A DNA stretch of 64,000 bases, taken from assembly GCF_002831645.1 (NCBI RefSeq), contig NZ_CP025117.1, positions 3,549,001 through 3,613,000 on the forward strand, given 5' to 3'. This DNA comes from Olleya sp. Bg11-27. Its GTDB lineage: Bacteria; Bacteroidota; Bacteroidia; Flavobacteriales; Flavobacteriaceae. Positions 34,301 to 43,540 of the stretch are shown here, in pieces (the first letter of the stretch is position 1; the number at the start of each line of letters is the position of its first letter). Position numbers and translations under genes: made by a program. A model generated the notes under the pieces. That model saw nothing but the letters and a program-made list of their open reading frames with translations, was not told the DNA's origin and did no database searches.

Positions 34301-34870
34301 ATGAAAAGCATCTTAATAACATTTATATTAGTATTAAATTTTAACACTTTAAAGTTTGATAAAAACACAGTGTCTTATTCTAGGTTAATACCATTATCTG
34401 AATTAATTGTGGAAGGAAATATTAAAAGTCTATCAGATAGTAGTTTTGAATTTTTAGTCACTGATTTTATTAAAGGCAATGAAAAAATGGTCATTAAAGT
34501 TAAAAAGTGGAGAGAATGGCAATGTGACATGAGACATGCTAAATATGAATTAGGACAAAGATTAATTCTAATTTTAACTAGAAATGAAGATGGGATCTAC
34601 GAAGCAATGAATGGAAGTACTGGAGAACTGATTATAAATAAAGATGAATCTATCGAACGTTATTCATATCGTGCTTTACCTAAATTACCTATTACTAAAG
34701 AAGGGATAAAAATGATTATTACTGCAATTAACTTTGAAGGTGATATGTATACATATTCAGAAGAAAAATACAAATTCACAATATTAGTAAGCAAATCTGA
34801 ATTTGAAAGATTACGAAATAATAATGAATTCTTTTATTTAGCTACGAGAGGTTTATCTTTCGGAGATTAA
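34301..34870 (+). CDS. hypothetical exported protein
   Basis: 189 residues from ATG 34301 (MKSILITFILVLNFNTLKFD), which gives a signal-like N-terminus; the longer frame to 34214 lies inside boundary repeat B and is rejected. The mature part is beta-rich (LSELIVEGNIKSLSDSSFEF, VIKVKKWREWQCD) and contains GQRLILILTRNEDGIYEAMN followed by STGELII, a pattern seen in secreted CdiI-like and NTF2-like small proteins but not decisive. No family named. Flanked by boundary motifs on both sides (34288-34293 and 34876-34882). Confidence 0.6.
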   Translation: MKSILITFILVLNFNTLKFDKNTVSYSRLIPLSELIVEGNIKSLSDSSFEFLVTDFIKGNEKMVIKVKKWREWQCDMRHAKYELGQRLILILTRNEDGIYEAMNGSTGELIINKDESIERYSYRALPKLPITKEGIKMIITAINFEGDMYTYSEEKYKFTILVSKSEFERLRNNNEFFYLATRGLSFGD

Positions 34871-34872
34871 CT

Positions 34873-34892
34873 AATGCCAACAAAGTACTGTG
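34873..34892 (+). repeat. start motif of a further cassette-boundary repeat
   Basis: AATGCCAACAAAGTACTGTG, just after the stop at 34870, resembles the starts of repeats A and B. The rest seems replaced by the IS110 remnant. Confidence 0.35.
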
Positions 34893-34914
34893 TTAAAAAA
34901 CAAGTAAAATGTCA

Positions 34915-35212
34915 TTAATTTTTCACTAACGTACTTTTATAGTCTTTATCAAATATTAACCCTGATTTAGCAATAGCAAATGCCTGTTTTAATAGCTTAT
35001 TACAAACCGCTATTAAGGCTGATTTTTTACTTTTTCCTTTGGCCACTAATCGCTCATAAATTGCTTTACATGCTTTGTTATATTTACAAGCGCTAAAAGG
35101 GCACATAAACAATAAATTTCTAAGTTTTTGATTGCCCATTTTACTAATTCGTGGTCGCCCTTTTACACTACTACCACTTTGTTTGATTATAGCTGTTAGC
35201 CCCACTTGTCTG
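34915..35212 (-). pseudogene. IS110-family transposase, C-terminal remnant
   Basis: A 96-residue frame covers only the C-terminal transposase_20 domain of IS110 transposases (IKQSGSSVKGRPRISKMGNQ, KLRNLLFMCPFSACKYNKAC). The N-terminal RuvC-like catalytic part is missing and an in-frame stop lies just upstream (near 35218). It opens with GTG only by chance. It is a dead fragment. A more decayed copy lies at about 36560-36760. Confidence 0.85.
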
Positions 35213-35229
35213 TTTTATTGCTAGTTTCC

Positions 35230-35251
35230 GAAAACCCTAGCGGGTTTTCTA
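35230..35251. terminator. hairpin between IS110 remnant and Crp/Fnr gene
   Basis: GAAAACCC-TAGC-GGGTTTTC, perfect 8-bp arms. It may be a terminator, or part of the former IS110 end. Confidence 0.4.
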
Positions 35252-35323
35252 TTCTAGTTTTATTTGCTAACTTAGTTTCTAGAAAAAAAGCAAACACTAA
35301 ACCGTCAGCAGTAATTAAACAAA

Positions 35324-35887
35324 ATGAGGAACTATTTAAAAACATTTGATATACTGACCAAAGATGAAATTGATTTATTTGAAAAAAAAGTAGTTCGTAA
35401 AAAGCTAAAAAAAGGTGATTTTTTCATAAAAGAAGGTCGTATTTGTAAAGAAGTCGGTTTTGTAACTTCTGGTTTTTTTAGGTCATTTTACCATTCATCA
35501 ATAGAGGAAGAAGTAACATATTGCTTTACTTTTTCCAATTCATTTGTGAGTGCTTATTCTTCGTTTTTATCCCAAATCAAAACAGTTGAAAATATTCAAG
35601 CGTTAACCGATATTGAGATTTTAACCATATCAAGAAATGAAATTTTAAAATTAGAGCAATCAAGCATCAATTGGTTGAAGTTGTTTAAACTAATCGCAGA
35701 ACAAGAATATATAAAAATGGAAAAAAGAATTTTCTTGTTACAAAAAGAAACTGCGGAAAAACGGTATCGGGATTTAATGATTAATCAACCTGAATTTTTA
35801 CAATTAATTCCCCTTAATTTTCTTTCTTCATATTTAGGAATTACTCAAAGACATTTAAGCCGAATAAGAAAGTCTATTTCGAATTAG
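35324..35887 (+). CDS. Crp/Fnr family transcriptional regulator
   Basis: 187 residues. Cyclic-nucleotide-binding-like barrel at about 10-120 (RKKLKKGDFFIKEGRICKEV, FVTSGFFRSFYH) followed by the dimer helix and a short winged helix (RYRDLMINQPEFLQLIPLNF, SSYLGITQRHLSRIRKS). No 4Fe-4S cysteines are seen. In Bacteroidota such short members often regulate the adjacent oxidoreductase gene; here a flavin oxidoreductase gene follows after 59 bases. Confidence 0.9.
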   Translation: MRNYLKTFDILTKDEIDLFEKKVVRKKLKKGDFFIKEGRICKEVGFVTSGFFRSFYHSSIEEEVTYCFTFSNSFVSAYSSFLSQIKTVENIQALTDIEILTISRNEILKLEQSSINWLKLFKLIAEQEYIKMEKRIFLLQKETAEKRYRDLMINQPEFLQLIPLNFLSSYLGITQRHLSRIRKSISN

Positions 35888-35946
35888 ACAAATGTCCTTT
35901 CTTAAAAAACTAATTCTGTAGTTCTTTGTAAAAACAAAGAACACAT

Positions 35947-36525
35947 ATGAAACAAGTACTAATAATTAATGGCCATCCTGATAAACAGAGTTTTAATTAT
36001 GCTTTATCAGAGGCCTATATAAAAGGAGCAAACAAAATAGATTCACTCCTGACCCAAATTAATATTGCCGAATTGGAATTTAATCCTAATCTAAAATTTG
36101 GTTATCGAAAAAAAATGGAATTAGAACCCGATTTAATTGATGCCATTGAGAAAATAAAAAAAGCGGACCACATTGTGTGGATATTTCCAATGTGGTGGTA
36201 TGGCTACCCTGCATTAATGAAAGGTTTTATCGACAGAACATTTCTACCGGGAATTACTTATCAACCAATTGAAGGCAAACCATTGCCAGCAAAACTCTTG
36301 AAAGGAAAATCGGCCCGCTTGATTATTACAGCTGACACACCAAAATGGTTCGATGTTTTAATAATGAAAAGACCTGCCATAAATCAGTTTAAAAAAGGGA
36401 CTTTGCAATTTTGCGGAATAAACCCTATTAAAGTAACTTATATTGCTACCATTAAAAATTCAAATTCTAATTTTAGGGAAAAATGGTTAGAAAAAATAGC
36501 TTTACTCGGAAAAAACTTCCAATAA
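35947..36525 (+). CDS. NAD(P)H-dependent quinone oxidoreductase (flavodoxin fold)
   Basis: 192 residues. Flavodoxin-like NQO family: VLIINGHPDKQSFNYALSEA for the FMN phosphate loop, then IVWIFPMWWYGYPALMKGFI and DRTFLPGITYQ, the hallmarks of MdaB/KefF/NQO1-type enzymes. It reduces quinones or electrophilic nitro compounds with two electrons, protecting the cell. Likely controlled by the Crp/Fnr regulator directly upstream. Length is normal. Confidence 0.92.
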   Translation: MKQVLIINGHPDKQSFNYALSEAYIKGANKIDSLLTQINIAELEFNPNLKFGYRKKMELEPDLIDAIEKIKKADHIVWIFPMWWYGYPALMKGFIDRTFLPGITYQPIEGKPLPAKLLKGKSARLIITADTPKWFDVLIMKRPAINQFKKGTLQFCGINPIKVTYIATIKNSNSNFREKWLEKIALLGKNFQ

Positions 36526-36559
36526 AGTAATGTGGTAAAAAACAAATGAGATAATTTAG

Positions 36560-36760
36560 TTCTAACCTAAAATACTTTTATAACCACACCCATTGGTTAT
36601 CCCTAGTTTGATCAAAATAAAAGTCTATTTTAACCTCTTATTTACTACAGTTATTATTTGATTTTTTATCGAGAATTCTATCATAAAGCCCTGTATATAC
36701 TTTGTTATATTTACAGACTAAAAAAGCAATTGTAAACATTCTGCTTAAACAACTGTTAAT
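36560..36760 (-). pseudogene. second, strongly decayed IS110 transposase remnant
   Basis: The DNA aligns piecewise with 34930-35110 of the first remnant: ATACTTTTATA at 36570-36581, GTCTATTTTAA, GATTTTTTAT near 36660, TATCATAAAGCC and CTTTGTTATATTTACA near 36700. No frame is left open. The region 36526-37180 otherwise holds only the palindrome described below and no gene. Confidence 0.5.
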
Positions 36761-36939
36761 ACATTATAAATAAGCAACTCACCCATGATAATAAATTCAC
36801 AAATGACTATGGTATCATTTGTATCTGTTTTTACTTTATCTAATTTTATTTATATAAAACAAAGGATTAGCTATGGAGACTATTATTCCTTTTTTATATA
36901 AAAAAATGAGTTAACCTAAGGCATGTGCATAATGATTTT

Positions 36940-36981
36940 GATAATCTTGTTAAGAACTTATAAGTTCTTAACAAGATTATC
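36940..36981. repeat. 42-bp perfect palindrome
   Basis: A perfectly self-complementary run centred between 36960 and 36961 (central AAGAACTTATAAGTTCTT, outer GATAATCTTG / CAAGATTATC). It could be a terminator, a protein-binding site or a leftover of a palindromic element. The region around it has no gene. Confidence 0.85.
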
Positions 36982-37180
36982 TCTTTAGACCAATAGTATT
37001 CTAACGATTTATCTATAGACGCTACAAAATTTAACCATTTGAAGCAGATAAATATTGTTTATCCAAAAAAGGCAAGTCTACGCATACGACTTAGTATGGA
37101 GCAATTCTTTATGTCATAAAATATGGATAAAAGTCCTCAGATTACTTGAAAAATATAGTTCTAGAACTAATTTCTATATC

Positions 37181-37188
37181 TATTTTTG
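37181..37188 (+). promoter_or_regulatory. -7 box before the small membrane/cupin pair
   Basis: TATTTTTG matches TAnnTTTG, 22 bases before the preferred ATG at 37211. Confidence 0.45.
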
Positions 37189-37210
37189 CGTAGGTAGTTA
37201 CCATTGGTTG

Positions 37211-37402
37211 ATGTACGGTATAATTGTTAGAGTGTTTTTAATTGCTTTTTTTTTGTTTTTGGGACTGTTTATCGTAGTATCAATAATAATTCAAGCCTGG
37301 CTAAAACACAGAGAGAATTGGAAAAACGCAATTACTTTTAGTATGTTCTATTACTTAGTATATGCTATATCTCCTACTCTACCAAGTATAAAATCACTTT
37401 AA
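37211..37402 (+). CDS. small membrane protein
   Basis: 63 residues from ATG 37211 (MYGIIVRVFLIAFFLFLGLF); the frame is open back to 37055, but that part has poor composition and spans the promoter box, so I prefer the short form. Two hydrophobic segments (5-26 and 40-55). It lies 4 bases before the cupin gene and is likely cotranscribed with it. No family is recognised. Confidence 0.5.
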   Translation: MYGIIVRVFLIAFFLFLGLFIVVSIIIQAWLKHRENWKNAITFSMFYYLVYAISPTLPSIKSL

Positions 37403-37406
37403 TTAA

Positions 37407-37949
37407 ATGAAAAACAACAAAATCGAATTTTCTAATCCTCTAATTAAAGACCGTATAGAAATATTAGATAATTCTGAATACAAATTGACATTTAGAACAT
37501 TTCTGGAGTCTGGAGGTGGACAAAGTCAGCTTCATTACCATACTAAAATAAATGAAACATTCAAAGTTATCTCAGGTGAACTAAATATTGCTTTTAATAA
37601 CACCGAAATAATTTTAAGAGTAGGAAACGAATATTCAATTGCACCATACACCAATCATTTTTTTTTAAACAAATCTGATAAAACAGTAATATTTGATGTA
37701 GAGATTTTAAATCCAAAAAAAATGATATATGCTCTACAAATCATGTATGGAATAACTTCTGATGGAAAAACAAATAATGAAGGTCTTCCAAGTAATATTT
37801 TACATGCAGCAATAGGACTAAATATGATGGATGCCTTTTCTCCTAAAGTTCCTCTCATAATTCAAAAAATAGTTTTTTCTACATTAGCTATATTTGGTAA
37901 AATAATGGGTACGGAAAAACTACTGATTAGAAAATACTGTAAGCACTAA
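37407..37949 (+). CDS. cupin domain protein
   Basis: 180 residues. The cupin_2 motif 1 region reads GGGQSQLHYHTKINETFKVI with ISGELNI and the motif 2 region IAPYTNHFFLNKSDKTVIFD. Only part of the His/Glu metal set is present (HYH, E, H). The C-terminal 70 residues are hydrophobic and helical (LIIQKIVFSTLAIFGKIMG) and may contact the membrane, matching its small membrane neighbour. Substrate unknown. Confidence 0.8.
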   Translation: MKNNKIEFSNPLIKDRIEILDNSEYKLTFRTFLESGGGQSQLHYHTKINETFKVISGELNIAFNNTEIILRVGNEYSIAPYTNHFFLNKSDKTVIFDVEILNPKKMIYALQIMYGITSDGKTNNEGLPSNILHAAIGLNMMDAFSPKVPLIIQKIVFSTLAIFGKIMGTEKLLIRKYCKH

Positions 37950-38155
37950 AAAACGAATTACGACAACGTGAAAAAAAACAAAAATCAGTTTCAACTTAAT
38001 TTAAAATCCTAAGTTTATTTATAATCTATTCAAAATTTCAATTAGGCAATATAAAGCTCAATAGAACTAAGTCAAAAATGGAGTATAAAGCACGATCTTT
38101 AACTTCTAAAAACTATGTTCTCAACAAAAAATAATTTTATATACACTATTATAAA

Positions 38156-40195
38156 ATGAAAAATGATATGAAAAAAAAATATGTAATACTGGTTATTATT
38201 CTTTGCACACCTATTTTAGAATCTTATAGTCAACAAAACAACACTGTGAATACCATTTTTGAGTTATTTAACTTGTCTCCTGCAGGTTGTGATGTTTCAA
38301 ATTATGAAGCGGAATCTGAAATGTCAGTAGAAAACTTTAGTAATCAAAAAAAGAAAAAAGAAGAGAAAGGAGAAGATTTAAATGTAATATTAGAAAAGTA
38401 TACGTCTTTGTTTAAAAGGAGCAATACCATTTCTGAGCAATTTGAAAAAAAGTCAGAGCCTATAGTTACATTTAAAAATGGTACTCATTCTTTTAAAAAA
38501 GATAATAAATATGGATTGATAACTGCTTCTGGTAATATCCTAATGCCTGCACAGTTTAACACAATCATTCAAAGTGGAGAAACTGGTTTTGTTGCTTACA
38601 AAAATCAACTCTGTAATTATTATTCAAATGATGGTAATAAAATATTAAATAGAGACTATTTTTATATTAAACTAACTATTAAACAGTCATTAATTGTTCA
38701 AACAGAAAAAGGGTTTGGCTTATTGACAAAAAAAGGCAAAGTTATTATTGAACCAGGGTACTATCAAATTGAGGAGGTTGATAAGAAAGACCAATTTTAT
38801 TACTGGATACTCAGATCAAAGCATAGTGGTTTTTATTTAAGTGAAAACACAAAAGATACAATACATTTAAATATACCACCAAAAGAACTAAATTTTATAG
38901 ACTCCGAGTATTGGTATAGATATGGTAATTTGATAAATATCAAAACTAAAAAAAGAGTAATATGTAATGGATATAATATAGAAGTTTTGAGTGCTAAACA
39001 TCAGCTTTCTAGCATTAAGGACTCAAAAACTAAATTAAAATACTTAATGAAACACAATGGTGATTTAGTAACTAATCAACCATTTGTTAAAATACACAGC
39101 TTTAGAGAAAATAATTTAGCAATTGCTGCAATAAAAAAAGATAATAAAGCTGTTTATGGTGTTATAAATCATAAAGGAAAATGGATAATAAACCCTCAAT
39201 ATTATAGATTACAGTTTTTAAATGACACGATGCTTAACGCTACTAATATCAATGACCAGTCGGGTATCATCACTGTGAAAAATAAAAATATAACTGCTTT
39301 TGAATATAGCCACATTCGAAAAATAAATGAGCATTACGCATTGTCTATCAAAGAAGAAAACAAATTAGTCCGCTCTGATATTATTGATTTGAAAAACGGA
39401 AAAAAAATAAAGGAGAACTTACCCTATTATTCAATTTCGCAAACTACAAAATGTGATACAGAAACCTTTATTGCAAAAGTAAATAGACAAGAATCTGTTT
39501 TAAATAGCAAATTTAAAACCATTAGCCCTGCAAGTTACACACGTGTGTATTATGGCAAAAATAACACCTTTGAAGGAACAAATTTTTTAGAAAATAATAA
39601 AAGAGAAAGCCAAATTTTTAATTGTGATGGAAAACTGCAAACAATTAAAATTAATAAAAAAAAGTATGACACTTTTTACAATTATGAAGAAATAACCCCT
39701 AATCTTCACCATGTACTATTATCAACAGGTAATGGTTATTTTATTAACGCCAAAGCGCAAGCAATTGAAAACAATACGCATTGGCAACACATTGAATACA
39801 GCAATTCAAAAGATCTATTTATAACCATGAGATATGGAGGTATGTATGGCATAATAAACAGTATGGGAGAAACAATAATCCCTCCAATATTTAAGTTCAT
39901 AAGTGCATTTGATCCAAAAACAAAACTAGCTAAGTATAATTTTGATAAAAAACAAAAAGGCTATATAACTGTGGATGGTGCATTATTATTTGGCACAAAG
40001 TATGTAGATACAGAATTATTAAATTATGATCTCTTTAAGGTTAAAAACAACGACCAATTTGGTGTTTTAAACAAAAATGGGCATGAAATAATTCCAGTTA
40101 AATACTCAAAAATATGGCTTAATGGTGGAATTATATATGCTCAATTGGGAAAAGCATTAAAACAATTTGATTTGATGGGAAACCCTATTAATTAA
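38156..40195 (+). CDS. exported WG-repeat protein
   Basis: 679 residues with a signal peptide (KKYVILVIILCTPILESYSQ); the ATG at 38168 is an equally good start. Eight or so WG-like repeats are spread over the protein: KYGLITASGNILMPAQF, GFGLLTKKGKVIIEPGY, VYGVINHKGKWIINPQY, MYGIINSMGETIIPPIF, GYITVDGALLF and FGVLNKNGHEIIPVKY. They form a beta-sheet solenoid, probably for protein binding at the cell surface. No enzymatic domain. Monocistronic; the 200 bases before and after show nothing else. Confidence 0.85.
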   Translation: MKNDMKKKYVILVIILCTPILESYSQQNNTVNTIFELFNLSPAGCDVSNYEAESEMSVENFSNQKKKKEEKGEDLNVILEKYTSLFKRSNTISEQFEKKSEPIVTFKNGTHSFKKDNKYGLITASGNILMPAQFNTIIQSGETGFVAYKNQLCNYYSNDGNKILNRDYFYIKLTIKQSLIVQTEKGFGLLTKKGKVIIEPGYYQIEEVDKKDQFYYWILRSKHSGFYLSENTKDTIHLNIPPKELNFIDSEYWYRYGNLINIKTKKRVICNGYNIEVLSAKHQLSSIKDSKTKLKYLMKHNGDLVTNQPFVKIHSFRENNLAIAAIKKDNKAVYGVINHKGKWIINPQYYRLQFLNDTMLNATNINDQSGIITVKNKNITAFEYSHIRKINEHYALSIKEENKLVRSDIIDLKNGKKIKENLPYYSISQTTKCDTETFIAKVNRQESVLNSKFKTISPASYTRVYYGKNNTFEGTNFLENNKRESQIFNCDGKLQTIKINKKKYDTFYNYEEITPNLHHVLLSTGNGYFINAKAQAIENNTHWQHIEYSNSKDLFITMRYGGMYGIINSMGETIIPPIFKFISAFDPKTKLAKYNFDKKQKGYITVDGALLFGTKYVDTELLNYDLFKVKNNDQFGVLNKNGHEIIPVKYSKIWLNGGIIYAQLGKALKQFDLMGNPIN

Positions 40196-40395
40196 TATAA
40201 AAGTATTACGTCTACAACAACCTTAATGAATAACAATTGTATAAAAACCTTTAATTAATGCGCGTTCCGACACTTTAATAATGTCTAATACTTATGGACA
40301 ACTCGCAACAACTATTTTGGTTTCGACTTAATACGGAAAAGATAATGCATTGAAAAACCTGTTTCACCAACGATAATTAGTTTATCCCACGTTAT

Positions 40396-42489
40396 TTAAG
40401 TTGTTACAGGCATTTCTATATTTATACTTGTGCCTCTACCTAGTTTAGAATCGATATGCAAAATACCTTTATAATTCTCTACTCTATTCTTAATATTTGT
40501 TAAACCAATTCCTAAAGTAGTTAAAGATAAATCGAAGCCAATACCATCATCTTCGTACACAAAAAACAGACCTTCATTTAAAAGATCTAATTGTATATCT
40601 ACAGTTTTTGCTTTAGCATATTTAAGTGTATTTGTTGTTAATTCCTGAAAAATAGAGAACAATTCATTCTGTAATATCTTACTTATACTATTAATTTTTT
40701 CTTCGTCATAAATAGAAATATTTATTTTTAAATCACTAGCATCTTCAACAGTCGCAATGTATTCCTTAATTAAAAAACCAAAATCATTTTCTCTTATTTT
40801 TTTAGGCAATAAATTATGAGACAAACTCCTAACCTGTTCATAGGTATCGTCCAATTGACTATAAATTAAGTTTAGTTTACTAGGATGCTTAGACAGTTGA
40901 CTAAATTGTAATTTTATAGCCGCTAAATTACCTCCAATACTATCATGCATTTCCTGGGCAATCTTTTTTCTTTCTAAATCTTGACCTCTAACAGAGGCTT
41001 TAATTAATTTTAATTCTTGATCTTTTTTTAACGACACCACTTGCTGCTCATTAATCTCTTTTTCTTTTAAATTAAGTAAACTCTGAGCTTGTAATTTTTG
41101 GTAATAGATAATCAAAAGTCCTGCAATTGGCACTAACAATATAAAAAAAGCAATTAGCACCACATATTTAATAGTCTTTTCTCGATCAAGTTCAATTGCT
41201 TTTCTGGCTTCTTTTTCTTTAAGTAAAGAAATTTCGTTTTTACGTTTTTTTACACCATTTTGAAGTTGCAATACTTGATTTTCATTTTGTTTTGCAATTA
41301 TCGTTTTTTGCAGTTTGTACTTTTCAATATCAGCATCTTTATTCTTTATATTTAAACTTTTATTTAAACTCTCTATTTGTAATAATTTTATCGTTTTTTC
41401 TTTTTCTAGTGTTTTAAACCGAACTTCTAATCGGTTTATTTCTTTTTCTGTGATAGAGTTATCTATCGAGTCTTTTATTTCGTAATACTTTTTCCCATAA
41501 TTATAAGCATTTTTATAGTCTTGCTTTCTAACCGATAGTTTTTCCAACATGAGGTAGCTATTCTTCTCAACATCTAAATTCCCCAATTCCATTGCTTGAA
41601 TTAGCATGTTTGAAAAAACTAAAAGGGCTTCATTATCCTTTTTTTCGTTAAATAATATGTTTCCTATTTTACCTAAAGCAATCAACTCTAAATCATAAAG
41701 CCTATGCTCAAAACTTATTTTTTTTGCTTCGTTATAAGATGATAGTGCCTTATCTGTTTCTTTATTTAAATAATTATCTCCTATATTTAGTAAAACACTG
41801 ATCAAAGCTTGAGTTCTGTGGGGATTTTTTTTACACATTTCTTTTGCTTTTTGTAAATACGAATTGGATATTTCATATTTTGAAAGCAAAGAATAAATAG
41901 AACCTAAATTAATATAGCTACCTAAAATTACATCTTCATCATTAGAAAATTTTACGCATTTTTCAAAAAGCTCTAATGCTTCTTCCGTTTTACCAAGCGT
42001 TAGATAAGTACTTGCCAAACCATGTATATGTGTATAATATAAGTTGGTTTCGTTAAATTTTTCACTTAACTCCGCTCCTTTTATATAATAGTTTTTACTT
42101 TCTTGGTATAAACCTTTATTCTTATTATTTAATGCCAACAATTGATAAGACAAAATCTGTAATCTAACACCTAATGAGTCGTTTACATTTTTTCTGCTTT
42201 TTAAAGCTTTATTTGTATAATAAATAGACGAATCTATAGCGACATATTTATTATGATAATAGGCCAATAATAAATTGATACTTGCTACCGATTTATCCGA
42301 TTTAAAAGTAGGTAACAACGCGTGAGCTTGTTGATATGCTTTTTTTTCTAAACCATTATTAAAATAATTAACAAGTTGTTCTACTTTTTTATCTTCACTC
42401 TCTGTAACAGGCGCTGTATTTTGAGCAATACCAAGACAAGTATAGCACGTAAAGAAAAAAACAAAAATATGTTGGGACTTAAAAAGCAT
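40396..42489 (-). CDS. TPR-containing sensor histidine kinase
   Basis: 697 residues from ATG 42489; the 42495 alternative starts with TTG. Signal peptide, then about six TPR units (residues 60-380; YYTHIHGLASTYLTLGKTEE, YINLGSIYSLLSKYEISNSY), coiled coil, a membrane segment near 430 (VVLIAFFILLVPIAGLLII), HisKA_3 with phospho-acceptor in RKKIAQEMHDSIGGNLAAIK and a HATPase domain (NTLKYAKAKTV, YEDDGIGFD, GLTNIKNRV, GRGTSINIEMP). All catalytic parts are present. No response-regulator gene is adjacent, so the partner is elsewhere. Of the LuxR-type partner class in this phylum. Confidence 0.9.
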   Translation of the reverse strand: MLFKSQHIFVFFFTCYTCLGIAQNTAPVTESEDKKVEQLVNYFNNGLEKKAYQQAHALLPTFKSDKSVASINLLLAYYHNKYVAIDSSIYYTNKALKSRKNVNDSLGVRLQILSYQLLALNNKNKGLYQESKNYYIKGAELSEKFNETNLYYTHIHGLASTYLTLGKTEEALELFEKCVKFSNDEDVILGSYINLGSIYSLLSKYEISNSYLQKAKEMCKKNPHRTQALISVLLNIGDNYLNKETDKALSSYNEAKKISFEHRLYDLELIALGKIGNILFNEKKDNEALLVFSNMLIQAMELGNLDVEKNSYLMLEKLSVRKQDYKNAYNYGKKYYEIKDSIDNSITEKEINRLEVRFKTLEKEKTIKLLQIESLNKSLNIKNKDADIEKYKLQKTIIAKQNENQVLQLQNGVKKRKNEISLLKEKEARKAIELDREKTIKYVVLIAFFILLVPIAGLLIIYYQKLQAQSLLNLKEKEINEQQVVSLKKDQELKLIKASVRGQDLERKKIAQEMHDSIGGNLAAIKLQFSQLSKHPSKLNLIYSQLDDTYEQVRSLSHNLLPKKIRENDFGFLIKEYIATVEDASDLKINISIYDEEKINSISKILQNELFSIFQELTTNTLKYAKAKTVDIQLDLLNEGLFFVYEDDGIGFDLSLTTLGIGLTNIKNRVENYKGILHIDSKLGRGTSINIEMPVTT

Positions 42490-43026
42490 ACACAAATGTA
42501 GTTATTACCAAGCATATTACCATCCCTACATATAGGGTATTATGTGTTTTTAGTTGATCAGTAAATACGATAAACACAATAATTTAAAAAAGCAATGGCT
42601 AACCAGCCCAAAAGCTAATTCTATTCCCTTTAATACAATAACAAAATTACTGATTCTATTAAGCTATATTCTTGAATTAGGTTTACTTTTTATTTTATTA
42701 CAAAAAACTAGTTTATAGCAACATAGCAAATCACTACTATTAGCAACTACATATGTCCAATATAAAAACAGCAATGTAACTTTAGATTTTATTGGCTTTG
42801 CAAAAAACTAGAGCAAAAGTTGTTTTTGCTATTTAAAGTAAAAAAAAAAAAAAAACGAAGTATCTATAGTCTTGACAACATCGATATAAGTGACATAAGC
42901 ACTACCTTCTACATTACAAACTCGCCCCTACTGACGCATACATTTGTAAAATTAATTACTTAAAACGCATCAGTAATCAAAAATGTTAGGTGTAAACCAA
43001 GAACTAGTATAAAACATCACAAAAAA

Positions 43027-43054
43027 AAGACGAAAACTATTTAGTTTTCGTCTT
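43027..43054 (-). terminator. rho-independent terminator overlapping the end of the lipoprotein gene
   Basis: On the minus strand AAGACGAAAACT-AAAT-AGTTTTCGTCTT followed by a T-run. The left arm encodes the last residues EDEN and the stop at 43041. The AT-rich 490-base gap from here to the histidine kinase start contains no gene that I can support, only a run of 17 A around 42840. Confidence 0.85.
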
Positions 43055-43529
43055 CAGGCTTAATAAATTCTGACTGATATTTCTCTAAGAATCGCTTTTG
43101 TCTTGCAAACATTTTTTGAGTGATTTTCTCAATATCCATATAATCCTGACCAAACTCACTTCCAAAAAAATCATCAGTAAAGTACTGTTTACTAAAAAGT
43201 GAATCTTCAGAAAAAACAGCATCAAACCCATCGTTTTCAAAATCCGAGAAAGCTGTAAAGAGTCTCGATTTTAAAGATCGTAATATGCTATCCTTTTCTA
43301 CATGTGACAGTGTATTTAAATCACCTCTTGATGTCCAAGAATAGATACTATCATATTTAATTAAATTCCCCTCCTTGTCAAATGCTTTGTCAACCTTCCA
43401 AGTCCCTTTAGGTTGTGTTACTACTTTATTTTTATTATCCTGTATACCCGTGTTTATTGTGTCACTTTTTTGACCGTTACAACTCACGCTTAATAAGCCC
43501 ATAACAAATAATAAAATACTGATTTTCAT
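43041..43529 (-). CDS. lipoprotein of unknown function
   Basis: 162 residues with a lipoprotein signal (ILLFVMGLLSVSCNGQK, Cys17). The mature part is acidic, with GTWKVDKAFDKEGNLIKYDS near the start of the ordered region and KMFARQKRFLEKYQSEF near the end. No family recognised. It is the last gene of a three-gene minus-strand unit (Hsp20, DUF2158-like, this gene), separated by 11 bases from the DUF2158-like gene, so a stress-related envelope role is plausible. Confidence 0.65.
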   Translation of the reverse strand: MKISILLFVMGLLSVSCNGQKSDTINTGIQDNKNKVVTQPKGTWKVDKAFDKEGNLIKYDSIYSWTSRGDLNTLSHVEKDSILRSLKSRLFTAFSDFENDGFDAVFSEDSLFSKQYFTDDFFGSEFGQDYMDIEKITQKMFARQKRFLEKYQSEFIKPEDEN

Positions 43530-43540
43530 CGCTTTAAACT

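Noticed and set aside
23572-37000. Integron in the strict sense
   Set aside because: No integrase gene and no attI are in the window; only attC-like features can be argued.
37055-37210. Extended N-terminus of the small membrane protein at 37211
   Set aside because: Spans a good -7 box and has poor composition; kept only as an alternative.
42838-42856. Run of A as a possible phase-variation tract
   Set aside because: It lies in a gene-free gap more than 300 bases from the nearest start.
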